A DNA stretch of 32,910 bases from an uncultured Gammaproteobacteria bacterium (GCA_938034705.1 CALHMG010000379.1:1-32910); one strand, 5' to 3'. Shown: positions 24,043 through 32,910, counted from the first letter of the stretch. Notes: generated by a model not told the origin, from the sequence alone. Numbers and translations: made by a program.

Positions 24043-25350
24043 TCAGCGAAGATCACGCAACCTGACGGCCTTGCCCATGGATCGCTCGATTCCGTCGGGC
24101 ACCGTAACTTCCACCTCGGATGAAATACCGATCACCGACTTGATGCGCTCGCTCAACGCTGCTGCTGCCGCGGCTCTTGTCGCGTCCGCGGCCGCGTCGC
24201 CGCGAGCCTCGACGATGACTTTAAGCGCGTCGAGCTGACCCGCACGAGTCAGCTCGAGCATGTAGTGAGGCGACAGCCCGTCGACTTTGAGGATCTGCTC
24301 TTCGATCTGGGACGGAAATACGTTCACGCCTCGAATTATCATCATGTCGTCGGTGCGTCCGGCGATTCGATCAATACGCCTCATGCTTCGCGCCGTCGGC
24401 GGGAGTAGCGTAGTCAGGTCGCGCGTCCTGTAACGAATCAGCGGCATGCCCGTCTTCGTGATCGTCGTAAACAGCAGCTCACCCTGGATGCCGTCGGGTA
24501 CGGGCTGCATCGAGTCAGGGTCTACGATCTCTGGATAAAAATGATCTTCCCAAACCGTCAGACCATCTTTGGTCTCAACGCACTCGGCCGCAACACCCGG
24601 GCCGATGATCTCGGACAATCCATAGATGTTGACCGCGTGAATATCAAAGCGCTCTTCGATTTCCTGGCGCATCCCCTCCGTCCACGGCTCGGCGCCAAAC
24701 AGACCTACCTCAAGCCGTGTACCTTTCGGATCCACGCCCTGACGATCAAACTCGTCCGCAATCGCAAGCATGTACGAAGGCGTTGCGCTTATCAGCTGCG
24801 CTCCGAAGTCCTGAATCAGAGTCACCTGTCTTTCTGTCATTCCGCCCGACACCGGCACCACTGTGCAACCCATGCGCTGCGCACCGTCATGCAGACCCAG
24901 CCCCCCGGTAAACAACCCATAGCCATAGGCGTTATGAATCAGATCGGTCGGACGCCCGCCCGCCGCGCGAATGCTGCGCTGCATGACCGCGGACCAGACA
25001 TCGAGATCATTTGTCGTATAGCCGACGACGGTCGGCTTGCCGGTAGTTCCACTTGAGGCGTGAACGCGCACCAGTTCTTCGCGAGGGACCGCCAGCATCC
25101 CGAAGGGATACGCGTCGCGCAGATGTTGTTTGGTGGTCGACGGAAAATTGGCGAGATCGGTCAGTTCGGAAAAATCTTCCGGACGAACATGATGTTGATC
25201 AAAGCGCGCCTTGTAAAAAGGGACGTTTTCGTAGACGTACTGGAGGGTTTTCCCCAGACGCCGCGTCTGAATCGCAACCAGCTCGTCACGACTTGCCGTT
25301 TCAACGGATTCCAGAGTTGCCTTGTCGGCTGCTCGCTCAGCTCGGGGCAT
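24043..25350 (-). CDS. Phenylacetate-CoA ligase family protein (PaaK/PadJ-like)
   Basis: A 435-residue acyl-adenylate-forming CoA ligase. The ATP loop is ASSGTTGKPT (98-107). AYGYGLFTGGLGLHDGAQR (141-159) is typical of phenylacetate-CoA ligases. NIYGLSEIIG (241-250) is the adenine motif, YRTRDL (307-312) the ribose-binding Asp, and GRTDDMMIIRGVNVFPSQIE (331-350) the hinge into the C-terminal domain. It converts an arylacetic acid, ATP and CoA to the arylacetyl-CoA, and so would supply the molybdoenzyme above. It is read convergently, ending 29 bases from the Rieske gene, so it has its own promoter. A GAGAAG site precedes the ATG just after a long inverted repeat. Aerobic (PaaK) and anaerobic (PadJ) types, and other aryl acids, cannot be told apart here. 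Confidence 0.88.
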   Translation of the reverse strand: MPRAERAADKATLESVETASRDELVAIQTRRLGKTLQYVYENVPFYKARFDQHHVRPEDFSELTDLANFPSTTKQHLRDAYPFGMLAVPREELVRVHASSGTTGKPTVVGYTTNDLDVWSAVMQRSIRAAGGRPTDLIHNAYGYGLFTGGLGLHDGAQRMGCTVVPVSGGMTERQVTLIQDFGAQLISATPSYMLAIADEFDRQGVDPKGTRLEVGLFGAEPWTEGMRQEIEERFDIHAVNIYGLSEIIGPGVAAECVETKDGLTVWEDHFYPEIVDPDSMQPVPDGIQGELLFTTITKTGMPLIRYRTRDLTTLLPPTARSMRRIDRIAGRTDDMMIIRGVNVFPSQIEEQILKVDGLSPHYMLELTRAGQLDALKVIVEARGDAAADATRAAAAAALSERIKSVIGISSEVEVTVPDGIERSMGKAVRLRDLR

Positions 25351-25360
25351 TTTAGCTTCT

Positions 25361-25415
25361 CGTGTTAGACAGGGCTTGTGGAGATCAGGATCGCCACAGG
25401 CCCTATGCTAACGCG
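25361..25415 (-). terminator. Long imperfect hairpin between the FG-GAP and CoA ligase genes
   Basis: Two nested arms. CGTGTTAG (25361-25368) pairs with CTAACGCG (25408-25415), and AGGGCTTGTGG (25371-25381) pairs with CCACAGGCCCT (25394-25404). Each arm has one wobble pair, and they are separated by a small internal loop. It starts 10 bases after the FG-GAP stop on the minus strand and ends just before the ligase ribosome-binding site. There is no T run. It may end the upstream transcript with Rho, or act as a leader structure for the ligase gene. Confidence 0.5.
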
Positions 25416-25424
25416 AGGTCTCGT

Positions 25425-28400
25425 TCAGGGACAGGTTCCAAACGTTACCGGATTTATCGACTCGGTGACTACCGAACGCGAAGTACCTACGTAAACGCTG
25501 GCGTTTGCGGGCTGGTTGGTTACCTCGAGACATAGCGTCGACGAGGTCGGTACTTCGACTTCAACCCCGTCAACTCCGGCACCCGCCGTCCTGAACAGAA
25601 ACTTGACCTTGTTCGACCGAATCGTCAGTTCATCACTTGCCTCGATCGAAAAAGAACGTGCACTGGTCAGCGGCTCGGTGCTCTTGAGCTGCCCGGCAAA
25701 AGCCGCCGCATTGCCGACACCGGCTGACGCGACGATGTGCCATCGATTGTCACAGTCACGCCACACGAACAACCCTCGATCTGCCGCTGGATTGGTTTGT
25801 GGAGCACAGGTTGTGTTGCCAGCATCATCATCGTTGATCGAAACGGTTGCTGTGGCATCTGAAATCGGTGCCGCGACCGCGTTGACGATTCGCACATCGA
25901 ACGTCTCGGTACCCTCGGCAGTACCATCACCGATCAGCAGAACTTTGAAGTACTTTCTGGTTTCACCCTGACTGAAACTGAGATTCGTTGACTGGCCAAA
26001 GAAGTCACTCCCGGGCGTTGCGCTTCCGGCAACGGTGGCGACCGTGACATTCACGGGCGCTACGGCTGGCGCTGACAGCTCCACCGCAACCATCGCGACG
26101 CCGGCGCTTTCAGAAGTAACCGTGTCGACCACCCGCACGCTTGGGCTGGATTCAACGGTGCATGGCTCAAACGTTTCGGTGTCAAACGACGCCGGCCCTG
26201 GAAAGTGACGCTTACCAAAGAACACGGGAACACCAGCTCCAGGATTCAACACAACGCATGACCGTGCGTTGGGTTTTTCGAGAAAGCTCACTTGGTCAAG
26301 TCCACGCGAGAACGTCGTCATCTGCAGCTCAAGACGATTAAACGATTTCACGGCAGAGTCAGATCCTTCGAAAGACACGCGCTGGATGCTTTTCAGTTTC
26401 TTGCTCGACGAGACAATGCCCGAGACGGTGCTGAGCCTGTCGCCCGCACCACCGGAGAGACTGATTGTCCAGCGGTTGGTGGAACAGTCTTTGGAAACAA
26501 AAACACCACGATCAAGTTTAGGATCAAACTTTGGCGTGCCGCAGGCATTGGCGACCTTCGTCGCCTGTCTCACGTCCCGCGCAGGCCCGAGAACGACCGG
26601 CGCAATCCCCTGCCCTTCGGTGACGGTATAAATCTGATTCGCGCCGACGTTGTTGAAGTTTTCAACAAGCCCGCTTGGCCACGTCACCGTGATGTTGGCG
26701 CTCGAATTTCCGCCAAGTCCAAAGTGAATGCGGTCATGGTTCTGGCTCCAGCGATGAAATCCGCCGTTTTGCTCACGCAGCTGGCTTATGCCACCGGCAC
26801 TGGCGACGACACGCGCGCCGATCGCGTCCGGGTTGGAATCGGTGCCACGCAGCTCCAGGGCAACCCAGCGATTGAATCCGCCGTTGTTCCTGAACAGCTG
26901 CCTCGGTCCACCCTTGCCTCGAACGGGCTGGCTGTTAATGCCGTTGACTACCATCAGATCGAGGTAGCCGTCGTTGTTGTAATCAAAGACTCCGACATTC
27001 TCACCGGTACCGGCACCCGAATCGATACCACGGCCGATTGCTCCACCAGCGCCACCGGCGGCGAACACTTCGCTGAAGGTACCGTTGCCGTTGTTGGAGA
27101 AAAGACGATTCGAAATGTTCTCAACGCCCCGTGTACAGACCATATAGATGTCCTGGTCCATGTCGTTGTCAAAATCCGCAACCGAAACCGCGCGACATTC
27201 CTGGGGTGTAGACAAACCTGCCTGCGAAGTTCGATCAACAAACTCGCCGCCTTCGCGCATCAATACCGCCGGCGATATCGCCCGATCGACATCACGAATG
27301 CCTTCGGTCGTAACGTCTGTGATTGTCGAACTGCCCTCGACAACAAGATAAAGATTCCACCAGTCTTTGTTGCCGGTCTGAATGATCGACCATTCCTGGG
27401 TCGCGGCGTCGTAACCCACCATCAACGCGTCGCCAGAATTCACGTTCTCCGTAAGACCCTGAAAACGCCCTCTGGCGGGATCAAGCGTGACGGTACCCTT
27501 GTAGCTGATCTTCTGAATACTTGCCGCGGCACCACGCACGACGCGAAGGTTGTCGAAGCGGGTGTAGATCTGGAGTTCCAGCGTTCCCGTACTTTTGAAA
27601 TTGATCCGTGTTCTACCCTGAAATTTGGACGAGTCGATAGCCATCTCAACTCGATTCGAGGACACCTGCAGAACCTGGTTGGCGAGAATAACGCCGCGCA
27701 CGAAAACCAGATCTGTTTTCAGATCGTTGTTCAGGTCAGCGGCGACCGAATCAACCACTGAAGACACCGACGGCGCAACGTCGGTGATATCCACAGGCTT
27801 ACCTGAAGCACTGTCATATACGGCGTTCGGAAACGTTCCGTCAGCAACGCATGCGTAATCAACAACGTCATCATCGTTGAAGTCCGTGATCATAGCCCAC
27901 TGAGATTCCTTGCACGCTTCAAGAGCCTTCGGGGGTTTCACCGTACTGTCGTTTTTAAGTCGGTAGTATTCGGTACCCGAATTGATCATGTCCTGGCGAC
28001 CGTCATTGTTCAGATCAAACACCGAAGCAGACAGACCTCCCAGCGATGGAATCCCGTACTTCTTCGCCTTGTCTTTAAGACCCTTGGATCCCGAGATAAG
28101 CAGACCCGGTGCACAGCAGTTGTTGGTGACCGACCACAGGTCGTCATCACCGTCGCCATCGTAGTCGGTCCAGGCCGCGCCATGGTCATCGATAAAAGCT
28201 GATTGCAGCCAGCGCTTGGAATGGTCCAGCTGCAGAATTCGATCGGACAGCGTGCCGTCGCCGTTGTTCACAAAGATCGACGCCCGGCTGCGATGGTTGC
28301 CGACAAATACATCGGGCCAGTGATCGCCGTTAAGATCGCCTATCGACAGTCCCCAGGACTCGGTCGTTCGAGGACCGATTGCGCTGTCGGTGACTTCACT

Positions 28401-28505
28401 GAAACTGATCTGTGCACTCGCGCCTGTGCTGAACGTCAGCGCCATAAAGATCATGCCGCCCTTTACCGCACGGGAAAGGGTGCCCTGGAAAATTGTCGTA
28501 TTCAT
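25425..28505 (-). CDS. Large secreted FG-GAP/VCBS-repeat, ASPIC/UnbV and Calx-beta protein
   Basis: A 1026-residue protein with a signal peptide (about 1-31, ending ASAQ). Residues 45-275 and 435-525 hold FG-GAP/VCBS blades with calcium-loop motifs DLNGDHWPD, DYDGDGDDD, DLNNDGRQD, DFDNDMDQD and DYNNDGYLD, which would build a beta-propeller. Residues 271-400 are an insert of unknown fold between blades. Residues 545-630 are an ASPIC/UnbV domain (GARVVASAGG, REQNGGFHRWSQ, VTWPSG). Residues 790-893 are a Calx-beta domain (ESAGVAMVAVEL, GSATPGSDF, ending INDDD). Two similar modules of about 125 residues flank it (654-782 and 900-1025). No sortase, exosortase or type IX sorting tail is seen. It is probably an exported calcium-binding surface or adhesion protein. 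GAGGAAG precedes the ATG. Confidence 0.87.
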   Translation of the reverse strand: MNTTIFQGTLSRAVKGGMIFMALTFSTGASAQISFSEVTDSAIGPRTTESWGLSIGDLNGDHWPDVFVGNHRSRASIFVNNGDGTLSDRILQLDHSKRWLQSAFIDDHGAAWTDYDGDGDDDLWSVTNNCCAPGLLISGSKGLKDKAKKYGIPSLGGLSASVFDLNNDGRQDMINSGTEYYRLKNDSTVKPPKALEACKESQWAMITDFNDDDVVDYACVADGTFPNAVYDSASGKPVDITDVAPSVSSVVDSVAADLNNDLKTDLVFVRGVILANQVLQVSSNRVEMAIDSSKFQGRTRINFKSTGTLELQIYTRFDNLRVVRGAAASIQKISYKGTVTLDPARGRFQGLTENVNSGDALMVGYDAATQEWSIIQTGNKDWWNLYLVVEGSSTITDVTTEGIRDVDRAISPAVLMREGGEFVDRTSQAGLSTPQECRAVSVADFDNDMDQDIYMVCTRGVENISNRLFSNNGNGTFSEVFAAGGAGGAIGRGIDSGAGTGENVGVFDYNNDGYLDLMVVNGINSQPVRGKGGPRQLFRNNGGFNRWVALELRGTDSNPDAIGARVVASAGGISQLREQNGGFHRWSQNHDRIHFGLGGNSSANITVTWPSGLVENFNNVGANQIYTVTEGQGIAPVVLGPARDVRQATKVANACGTPKFDPKLDRGVFVSKDCSTNRWTISLSGGAGDRLSTVSGIVSSSKKLKSIQRVSFEGSDSAVKSFNRLELQMTTFSRGLDQVSFLEKPNARSCVVLNPGAGVPVFFGKRHFPGPASFDTETFEPCTVESSPSVRVVDTVTSESAGVAMVAVELSAPAVAPVNVTVATVAGSATPGSDFFGQSTNLSFSQGETRKYFKVLLIGDGTAEGTETFDVRIVNAVAAPISDATATVSINDDDAGNTTCAPQTNPAADRGLFVWRDCDNRWHIVASAGVGNAAAFAGQLKSTEPLTSARSFSIEASDELTIRSNKVKFLFRTAGAGVDGVEVEVPTSSTLCLEVTNQPANASVYVGTSRSVVTESINPVTFGTCP

Positions 28506-29277
28506 CCTGCTTCCTCAGAACCCGTGACCCGGCTCGTTATCGAGCTTCTGATATGCCGCGGGGTTGTGCGCACACTATATAAAAGCATTGACCAGTGTTA
28601 TATGCATGACGCACATATTCGGCCAGCGAGATAGAACAGGAACGGGTGAAGAAGTGGTGAATCTGGATGGCCGGGAATTGGTCCTAGTAAAATCGTCCTC
28701 TCAATCCAGTCGAATCGACTCAATCACGTTACGCATCGATCAACGCGTCAGGGTTTTGATTTCAACTGACGCATGAAGCGGGCAACGGTGTAACTGCATC
28801 GCGACAGCCACGGGCTACACGTCGTTACAAAATTTCCAGGAATCAGAACCCGCCCGGGAATCAAATGTGTGGCATCCGCAGTGCGTCCAGACCCCACGGC
28901 CCAATCTGGTCTGCGAAAGTGGTGACACCGTTACGAGGCCTGCACTTGAGGAAAGCGTCACGCGCGGGGATCATTTGCGCGTGGCGCGATTCGAAACAAT
29001 GTCGAGCAAAGTCGAATCAGTGTCGAATCAGAAAAGCAATCTTGAGTAGCTGACGGGCCACCAGTCACTGTGACCCGTCAGCCGTGGGAATCCAGTTCCC
29101 TTAAAATCCTTCCATGACTGGCGTCGAGCAGCTTCCTGCCGCTTTGAACCAGTATCCAGTCTAACTGTCGCGCAGTCTAATTCCCTAGAAAATTTTTTGC
29201 ACATCCAATTTTGCAAACTCATAACATCGTTTGACATCCACTCAACGCAGGCGACAGCGAGTTGCCACCGAATACCC
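28506..29277. other. 772-base gap without a credible gene
   Basis: The short open frames here (for example 28564-28776 and 28865-29053) have low-quality products and no ribosome-binding sites. The part next to the FG-GAP gene contains an AT-rich patch (28577-28605, with TATATAAA and TTATAT) that may hold its promoter, but I could not place a -35/-10 pair with proper spacing. Inverted repeats lie at 28959-28983 (CACGCGC/GCGCGTG) and 29049-29082. A 10-base direct repeat, GTCGAATCAG, occurs twice in a row near 29011-29031. Confidence 0.5.
29049..29082 (-). terminator. 13-base-pair inverted repeat downstream of the Aas-like fusion gene
   Basis: GCTGACGGGCCAC pairs with GTGACCCGTCAGC with one mismatch, around an 8-base loop. 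It lies about 195 bases beyond the stop codon of the minus-strand fusion gene. The T content on the minus strand after it is modest, so it may be a terminator or a stabilising 3' stem. Confidence 0.45.
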
Positions 29278-32200
29278 CTAGTGTCCCAATGCAATTTCAC
29301 GCGCTGTGGAAAAATCTGTTTTACCGCTGCCAAGTTTCGGGACCTGTTCAACGGCCTTCACCTCTGCCGGAATCATGAGCGGATTCATGTCACTTTGTAT
29401 CAGCTCCTTTTTCATCGCGGACGCATCAGCCGTTTCAACCAGCAACACAACCTTTTCACCTTTCTTTGGATCCGGAAGATTGACAGCGACCAGTTCCAGC
29501 TCCGGCTGCTTCAGAACCTCGCGAACGGCGTCTTCCACGGCCGTGAGGCTGACCATCTCGCCACCCAGTTTCGCAAACCGGGAGTAGCGATCAACAATGG
29601 TCAGAAACCCGTCCGCATCGACGTTGCCTTTGTCACCGGTGCGATACCACCGCACGGCGTCCTGCTCAAAAATCGCCTCGTCTGATTTTTCGGGATCGCC
29701 GAGGTATCCCTTCATCACCTGCGGACCGCTGATCAGAATCAATCCATCCTCGCCAACCGCAAGTTCCTCCATGGAATCCGGATCGACCACTCTGAAACTG
29801 GTACCCGGTATCGGCAGCCCGACACTGCCAGGGCGACTCCCCTGAATTTTGCGCATTGATCGGGTATCGAGGCGATCGGGAATATTGACGGCAGCAACCG
29901 GCGAAGTTTCCGTAGCGCCGTAGCCTTCAAAAATGTCCTTGCCGAACTTCTCCTTAAAACCGGAACGTACGTCCGGGGACAATTTTTCGGCGCCCGCAAC
30001 GACAATGCGCAAACTCTCGAGCATCAACGGATCAACGCGCCGGTTTTTGATGTACAGGCGGAAAAATGTGCTCGTCCCCATCAAGACCGTTGCCTTGTGT
30101 CTGGCGATCGCTTTGGCAACATTGACCACGTCAGTCGGATCCGGGTGATACACCACCCGTATCCCTTCGATTACCGGCATGAGCGTAGTCGCCATCAGAC
30201 CGAAAGCATGAAACGTAGGAAGTGTTCCAACGAGCGCATCATCTTCGCGAACGTCGAGTACCTGTGCGGTCTGCTCTACGTTTGAGAGCAGGTTGGCGTG
30301 ACTGAGTTCAACGCCTTTGGGCTGCCCTTCACTGCCGCTTGAAAACAGGATCGCCGCCGTGTCGGTTGGCGCCACTCGCGCGCACCAGAAGCGCCGCAGA
30401 TACCAGTCAGGTAACACAACAGCGGCTATCAGAGTCGCGATTCGACTCAGGCTTCCGATTTCCTCTTTCAGTTCCTCGAGTATGTGGACTTCGACACCTG
30501 CGAGAACCTCGTCCAGTTCGATGCCGCGATCGCTCAGCTTCTTTAAAAATCTGCTGGACGTGTAGACATGACCGATTTCAGCTTTTTCCACAGCTGCGAC
30601 CAGGGCCGACTGACTGGCCGTATAGTTCAGGTTGACGACGGATTTACCGGACATCATGGCTGCAAGATTAACGATCGTGCCGGCGGTACTCGCGGGCATC
30701 AAAATTCCTACCGACCGTTGCGGACTCTGGCGAGTGATGAGCCGCGAGAACAGTCGTGCGCCAGTCAGAGCACGATAGCCGGACAGAGGCTTGCCGATAC
30801 TGTCCACCATTGATGTGGCCCGACCCGTGCGTCGCGCGGCTACCACCCACTCCTGTGCGATCGTCCCCCAGTTTCTGGCGCGAGTTTCCCACGCCTGGGT
30901 TCCGAGATCGAAAACCCGCTTTTTAAGATCTTCAGCTACCGTATCAATCGGCAATGAAGGTCCAAACTTCACGACAATATTTCGCTTGATGCCGCCCGCG
31001 GTTTTTTCCTTGAGCTTCGCGCCGGCGTGGGAGAATCGACTACCCCAGAGTCCGTTGAGATAAAACGGCACAATGCGTGCGTCGGCGTCGAGAGCAGCTT
31101 TCTCGAATCCTCGTTTGAATTCGCCAAGCTGTCCGTTGCGACTGAGGGCGCCCTCGGGGAACAGACAGACAACTTCGCCCTTGTTCAACAACTCTCGCAC
31201 GCTGTCGAGTGCTTCGCGACTGGCACCGCCACCAATAGGTATTGCGCCACCAAGGTCGAACAGCCACTTCAGATACCATTTGGAATAGATCCCGCGATCC
31301 ATCACAAAACGCAGCGGTCTTGGACACGCGACGGCGAGAATGGCCCAGTCAAGATAGGTGATGTGGTTACCGAGCAACAGCAGACCGCCGCTTTCGGGAA
31401 TGTTCTTGAAACCTTCGACGGTAAAGCGATAGCGAAATCCAAGCGACCTGGCGAGAAAGAATCGCGCCAGCGACTGCGGCAGTCGGCGGATGGTGTAGAC
31501 CGCACCACCGATAGCGACAACACCAAGAATCAGGAACAGGGCTTTCGCGTTCAGCCCGAATATTGCGAACAGACTGGTCATCGCCAGCGCGCTCAGCATG
31601 ATCACGTTCTGAACCAGGTTGTTACCGGCAAGCACCCGGGCGAGTTTCTCGTCTCCGGCGTGATACTGAATCAGAGCGTTCAGCGGCACGATAAAAAACC
31701 CGCCCATCGCGCCGAGAAACACAAACGTCAAAGCCATGGCCGGTGCGCTGGTCAGAAACGGCATCAGACAGACGCCGATCGCGACACCGACCGCACCCAC
31801 GGGTATGAGACCGGTTTCGATGTAATTGCGCGACACGCGACCGGCAATGATCGAGCCGGTAACGATGCCGATACCCGCGCAAGCCATCATGCCCTGAATC
31901 ACCCGCGTATCACTCTCGGCGAGAACGCCTTTTGCGAACGCCGGAAACACCGCCAGGATCCCCTGACAGATAGCCCAGAAGATCGACAGGCCGATGATGC
32001 AAAGCCAGATGATCCTGTGATTCCAGACCGCTCCGAAGTTCTTTTTGAGCATTCTTCCAGAACGATATTCAGCCATATCAAACTTCATGTCTGGCGTGGC
32101 GCCCGGCTTCTTTGGCAGTCGATAGGCCATCACGAGTTCAATCACGCTGCCGGCGATAAGAATCCAGCCGATCGGCGCAATAGTGCGAAGAATGGAAGCT

Positions 32201-32721
32201 TTGTCTGTCGCGTCGGCGCCACCAAGCAGTCCCTCAAACAAAATCGAAAACAGGAACGTGCTGAGGAGAATCGAAACCGTGGTTACGGCCTGCACGACGG
32301 CATTGCCCTGTGACAGCAGATTGGCCCCGACCAGCTCCTTGATATATCCGTATTTCGCGGGTGAGTACAAAGCGCTTTGAACCGCAAGCGCAAACGTCAT
32401 CGCGAAGGCCGCCCAGAAATTGCCGAGGTAGTAACAAACCGTAATCAGACAGGTGATCGCTACCGCAAACCAGGCCGCAACCCGCATGACTCGATCTTTG
32501 GGGTAGCGATCGGAAAAGTACCCTGACGGCGAGAACATCAGCACGAATGGCAGCAGGATCAGCGCATTGACGATCGCCGTCAGAACAATCTGCGTCTGGC
32601 CGTCGTAGACCTTGAACACGGTGTTCTGAACTGTGATTTTGTGGCCGAGATCGACGAACGCGTTTAAAAAGACAACGCCAACGTAGACGAATAATCCTGG
32701 GATCTGACGCAGTGTGCTCAT
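29278..32721 (-). CDS. LplT-PlsC-Aas fusion: lysophospholipid transporter, acyltransferase and acyl-ACP synthetase
   Basis: A 1147-residue three-domain membrane protein. Residues 1-410 are a major facilitator transporter with about 12 helices, as in LplT. Residues 425-600 are a PlsC acyltransferase, with the H-x4-D motif NHITYLD (His453, Asp458) and FPEGALSRNG. Residues 640-1147 are an AMP-binding acyl-acyl-carrier-protein synthetase, with LFSSGSEGQPKG (near 795), EGYGATETSP and WYRTGDKG. It flips lysophosphatidylethanolamine into the cell and re-acylates it with a fatty acid activated in the same protein. E. coli does this with two proteins, LplT and Aas; single-chain versions are known. The frame is open to 32763, but the ATG at 32721 has GGAG before it and starts the first helix properly. 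It is a lone gene. Confidence 0.9.
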   Translation of the reverse strand: MSTLRQIPGLFVYVGVVFLNAFVDLGHKITVQNTVFKVYDGQTQIVLTAIVNALILLPFVLMFSPSGYFSDRYPKDRVMRVAAWFAVAITCLITVCYYLGNFWAAFAMTFALAVQSALYSPAKYGYIKELVGANLLSQGNAVVQAVTTVSILLSTFLFSILFEGLLGGADATDKASILRTIAPIGWILIAGSVIELVMAYRLPKKPGATPDMKFDMAEYRSGRMLKKNFGAVWNHRIIWLCIIGLSIFWAICQGILAVFPAFAKGVLAESDTRVIQGMMACAGIGIVTGSIIAGRVSRNYIETGLIPVGAVGVAIGVCLMPFLTSAPAMALTFVFLGAMGGFFIVPLNALIQYHAGDEKLARVLAGNNLVQNVIMLSALAMTSLFAIFGLNAKALFLILGVVAIGGAVYTIRRLPQSLARFFLARSLGFRYRFTVEGFKNIPESGGLLLLGNHITYLDWAILAVACPRPLRFVMDRGIYSKWYLKWLFDLGGAIPIGGGASREALDSVRELLNKGEVVCLFPEGALSRNGQLGEFKRGFEKAALDADARIVPFYLNGLWGSRFSHAGAKLKEKTAGGIKRNIVVKFGPSLPIDTVAEDLKKRVFDLGTQAWETRARNWGTIAQEWVVAARRTGRATSMVDSIGKPLSGYRALTGARLFSRLITRQSPQRSVGILMPASTAGTIVNLAAMMSGKSVVNLNYTASQSALVAAVEKAEIGHVYTSSRFLKKLSDRGIELDEVLAGVEVHILEELKEEIGSLSRIATLIAAVVLPDWYLRRFWCARVAPTDTAAILFSSGSEGQPKGVELSHANLLSNVEQTAQVLDVREDDALVGTLPTFHAFGLMATTLMPVIEGIRVVYHPDPTDVVNVAKAIARHKATVLMGTSTFFRLYIKNRRVDPLMLESLRIVVAGAEKLSPDVRSGFKEKFGKDIFEGYGATETSPVAAVNIPDRLDTRSMRKIQGSRPGSVGLPIPGTSFRVVDPDSMEELAVGEDGLILISGPQVMKGYLGDPEKSDEAIFEQDAVRWYRTGDKGNVDADGFLTIVDRYSRFAKLGGEMVSLTAVEDAVREVLKQPELELVAVNLPDPKKGEKVVLLVETADASAMKKELIQSDMNPLMIPAEVKAVEQVPKLGSGKTDFSTAREIALGH

Positions 32722-32910
32722 GACGGGCAACTCCGGACTGTGAGAAGTGAAGATAGCTCTCAATCTAGGAGTATGGTGAGAAATTCGCTACTTTGAGGAA
32801 AAAAGATGCGCGTGGCGCCACCTTGAGTCGCGAAAAACTGCACCGGACGGTCGCAGCGGGCACGACCACCGGCCGGTTATGGGATATCGGGGGAGAAAGA
32901 GAGAGGGGGG
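32722..32910. other. Right edge: upstream region of the fusion gene and purine-rich end
   Basis: This should contain the promoter of the minus-strand fusion gene, but I could not fix its elements. No gene is seen. The last ~20 bases are only G and A, ending in a run of six G, which is unlike the rest of the window. Confidence 0.4.

Noticed and set aside
26292-27761. 489-residue plus-strand open frame opposite the FG-GAP gene
   Set aside because: It is wholly antisense to a protein with clear domains, its product has no recognisable motif, and long antisense frames are expected here from codon bias.
31027-32313. 428-residue plus-strand open frame opposite the transporter part of the Aas-like fusion
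   Set aside because: The product is rich in His, Arg, Gln and Asp without any fold signature. The opposite strand encodes well-conserved membrane helices.
1-32910. tRNA or rRNA genes, CRISPR arrays, insertion sequences, prophage, exosortase or PEP-CTERM genes
   Set aside because: Looked for by eye on both strands; no cloverleaf, regular spaced repeat, transposase, integrase or exosortase motif was found.

Overview
The window is a moderately GC-rich, gene-dense bacterial segment, most likely from a gammaproteobacterium and plausibly a marine one. This is inferred from the EpsF/EpsG-type exopolysaccharide proteins, a DauA-like oxidase, a lysophospholipid transporter/acyltransferase/acyl-ACP synthetase fusion and three sulfotransferases. 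There is no rRNA or tRNA gene, CRISPR array, phage or insertion sequence that I can see. Both ends look like ordinary chromosome; the last ~20 bases at the right end are G/A-only and may be a contig edge.

Region 1 (1-1384): a small Cys-rich protein and, convergent to it, an FAD-dependent oxidoreductase closely resembling D-arginine dehydrogenase but lacking the residues that select a cationic side chain.

Region 2 (1574-17203): an exopolysaccharide locus in two divergent arms around a 454-base control region. The left arm (minus strand) encodes an EpsF-type chain-length determinant, an EpsG-type ATPase/kinase, a DUF1972 glycosyltransferase and a small membrane protein. The right arm (plus strand) encodes a family 2 glycosyltransferase, a structured 443-base gap, a small exported protein, an O-antigen ligase/polymerase-like protein, a Wzx-type flippase, a secreted clan GH-A glycoside hydrolase, two sulfotransferases, a family 4 glycosyltransferase and a third sulfotransferase. 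Together they look like a Wzx/Wzy system making a polysaccharide that is probably sulfated. The initiating phosphoglycosyltransferase and the outer-membrane exporter are not in the window.

Region 3 (17261-25350): a catabolic or redox module. It has a MaoC-like hydratase, an unknown 158-residue protein ending at a strong terminator, then a translationally coupled trio: a molybdopterin oxidoreductase without a Tat signal, an iron-sulfur/NrfD membrane-anchor fusion and a Rieske oxygenase. A phenylacetate-CoA ligase-like gene is convergent to it. The set resembles the phenylacetyl-CoA:acceptor oxidoreductase (PadBCD/PadJ) system, with the small subunits fused and an oxygenase added. This is the most unusual part of the window.

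Region 4 (25361-32910): a 1026-residue secreted FG-GAP/ASPIC/Calx-beta protein carrying a duplicated module I do not recognise, a 772-base gap with no credible gene, and the three-domain phospholipid-repair fusion protein.
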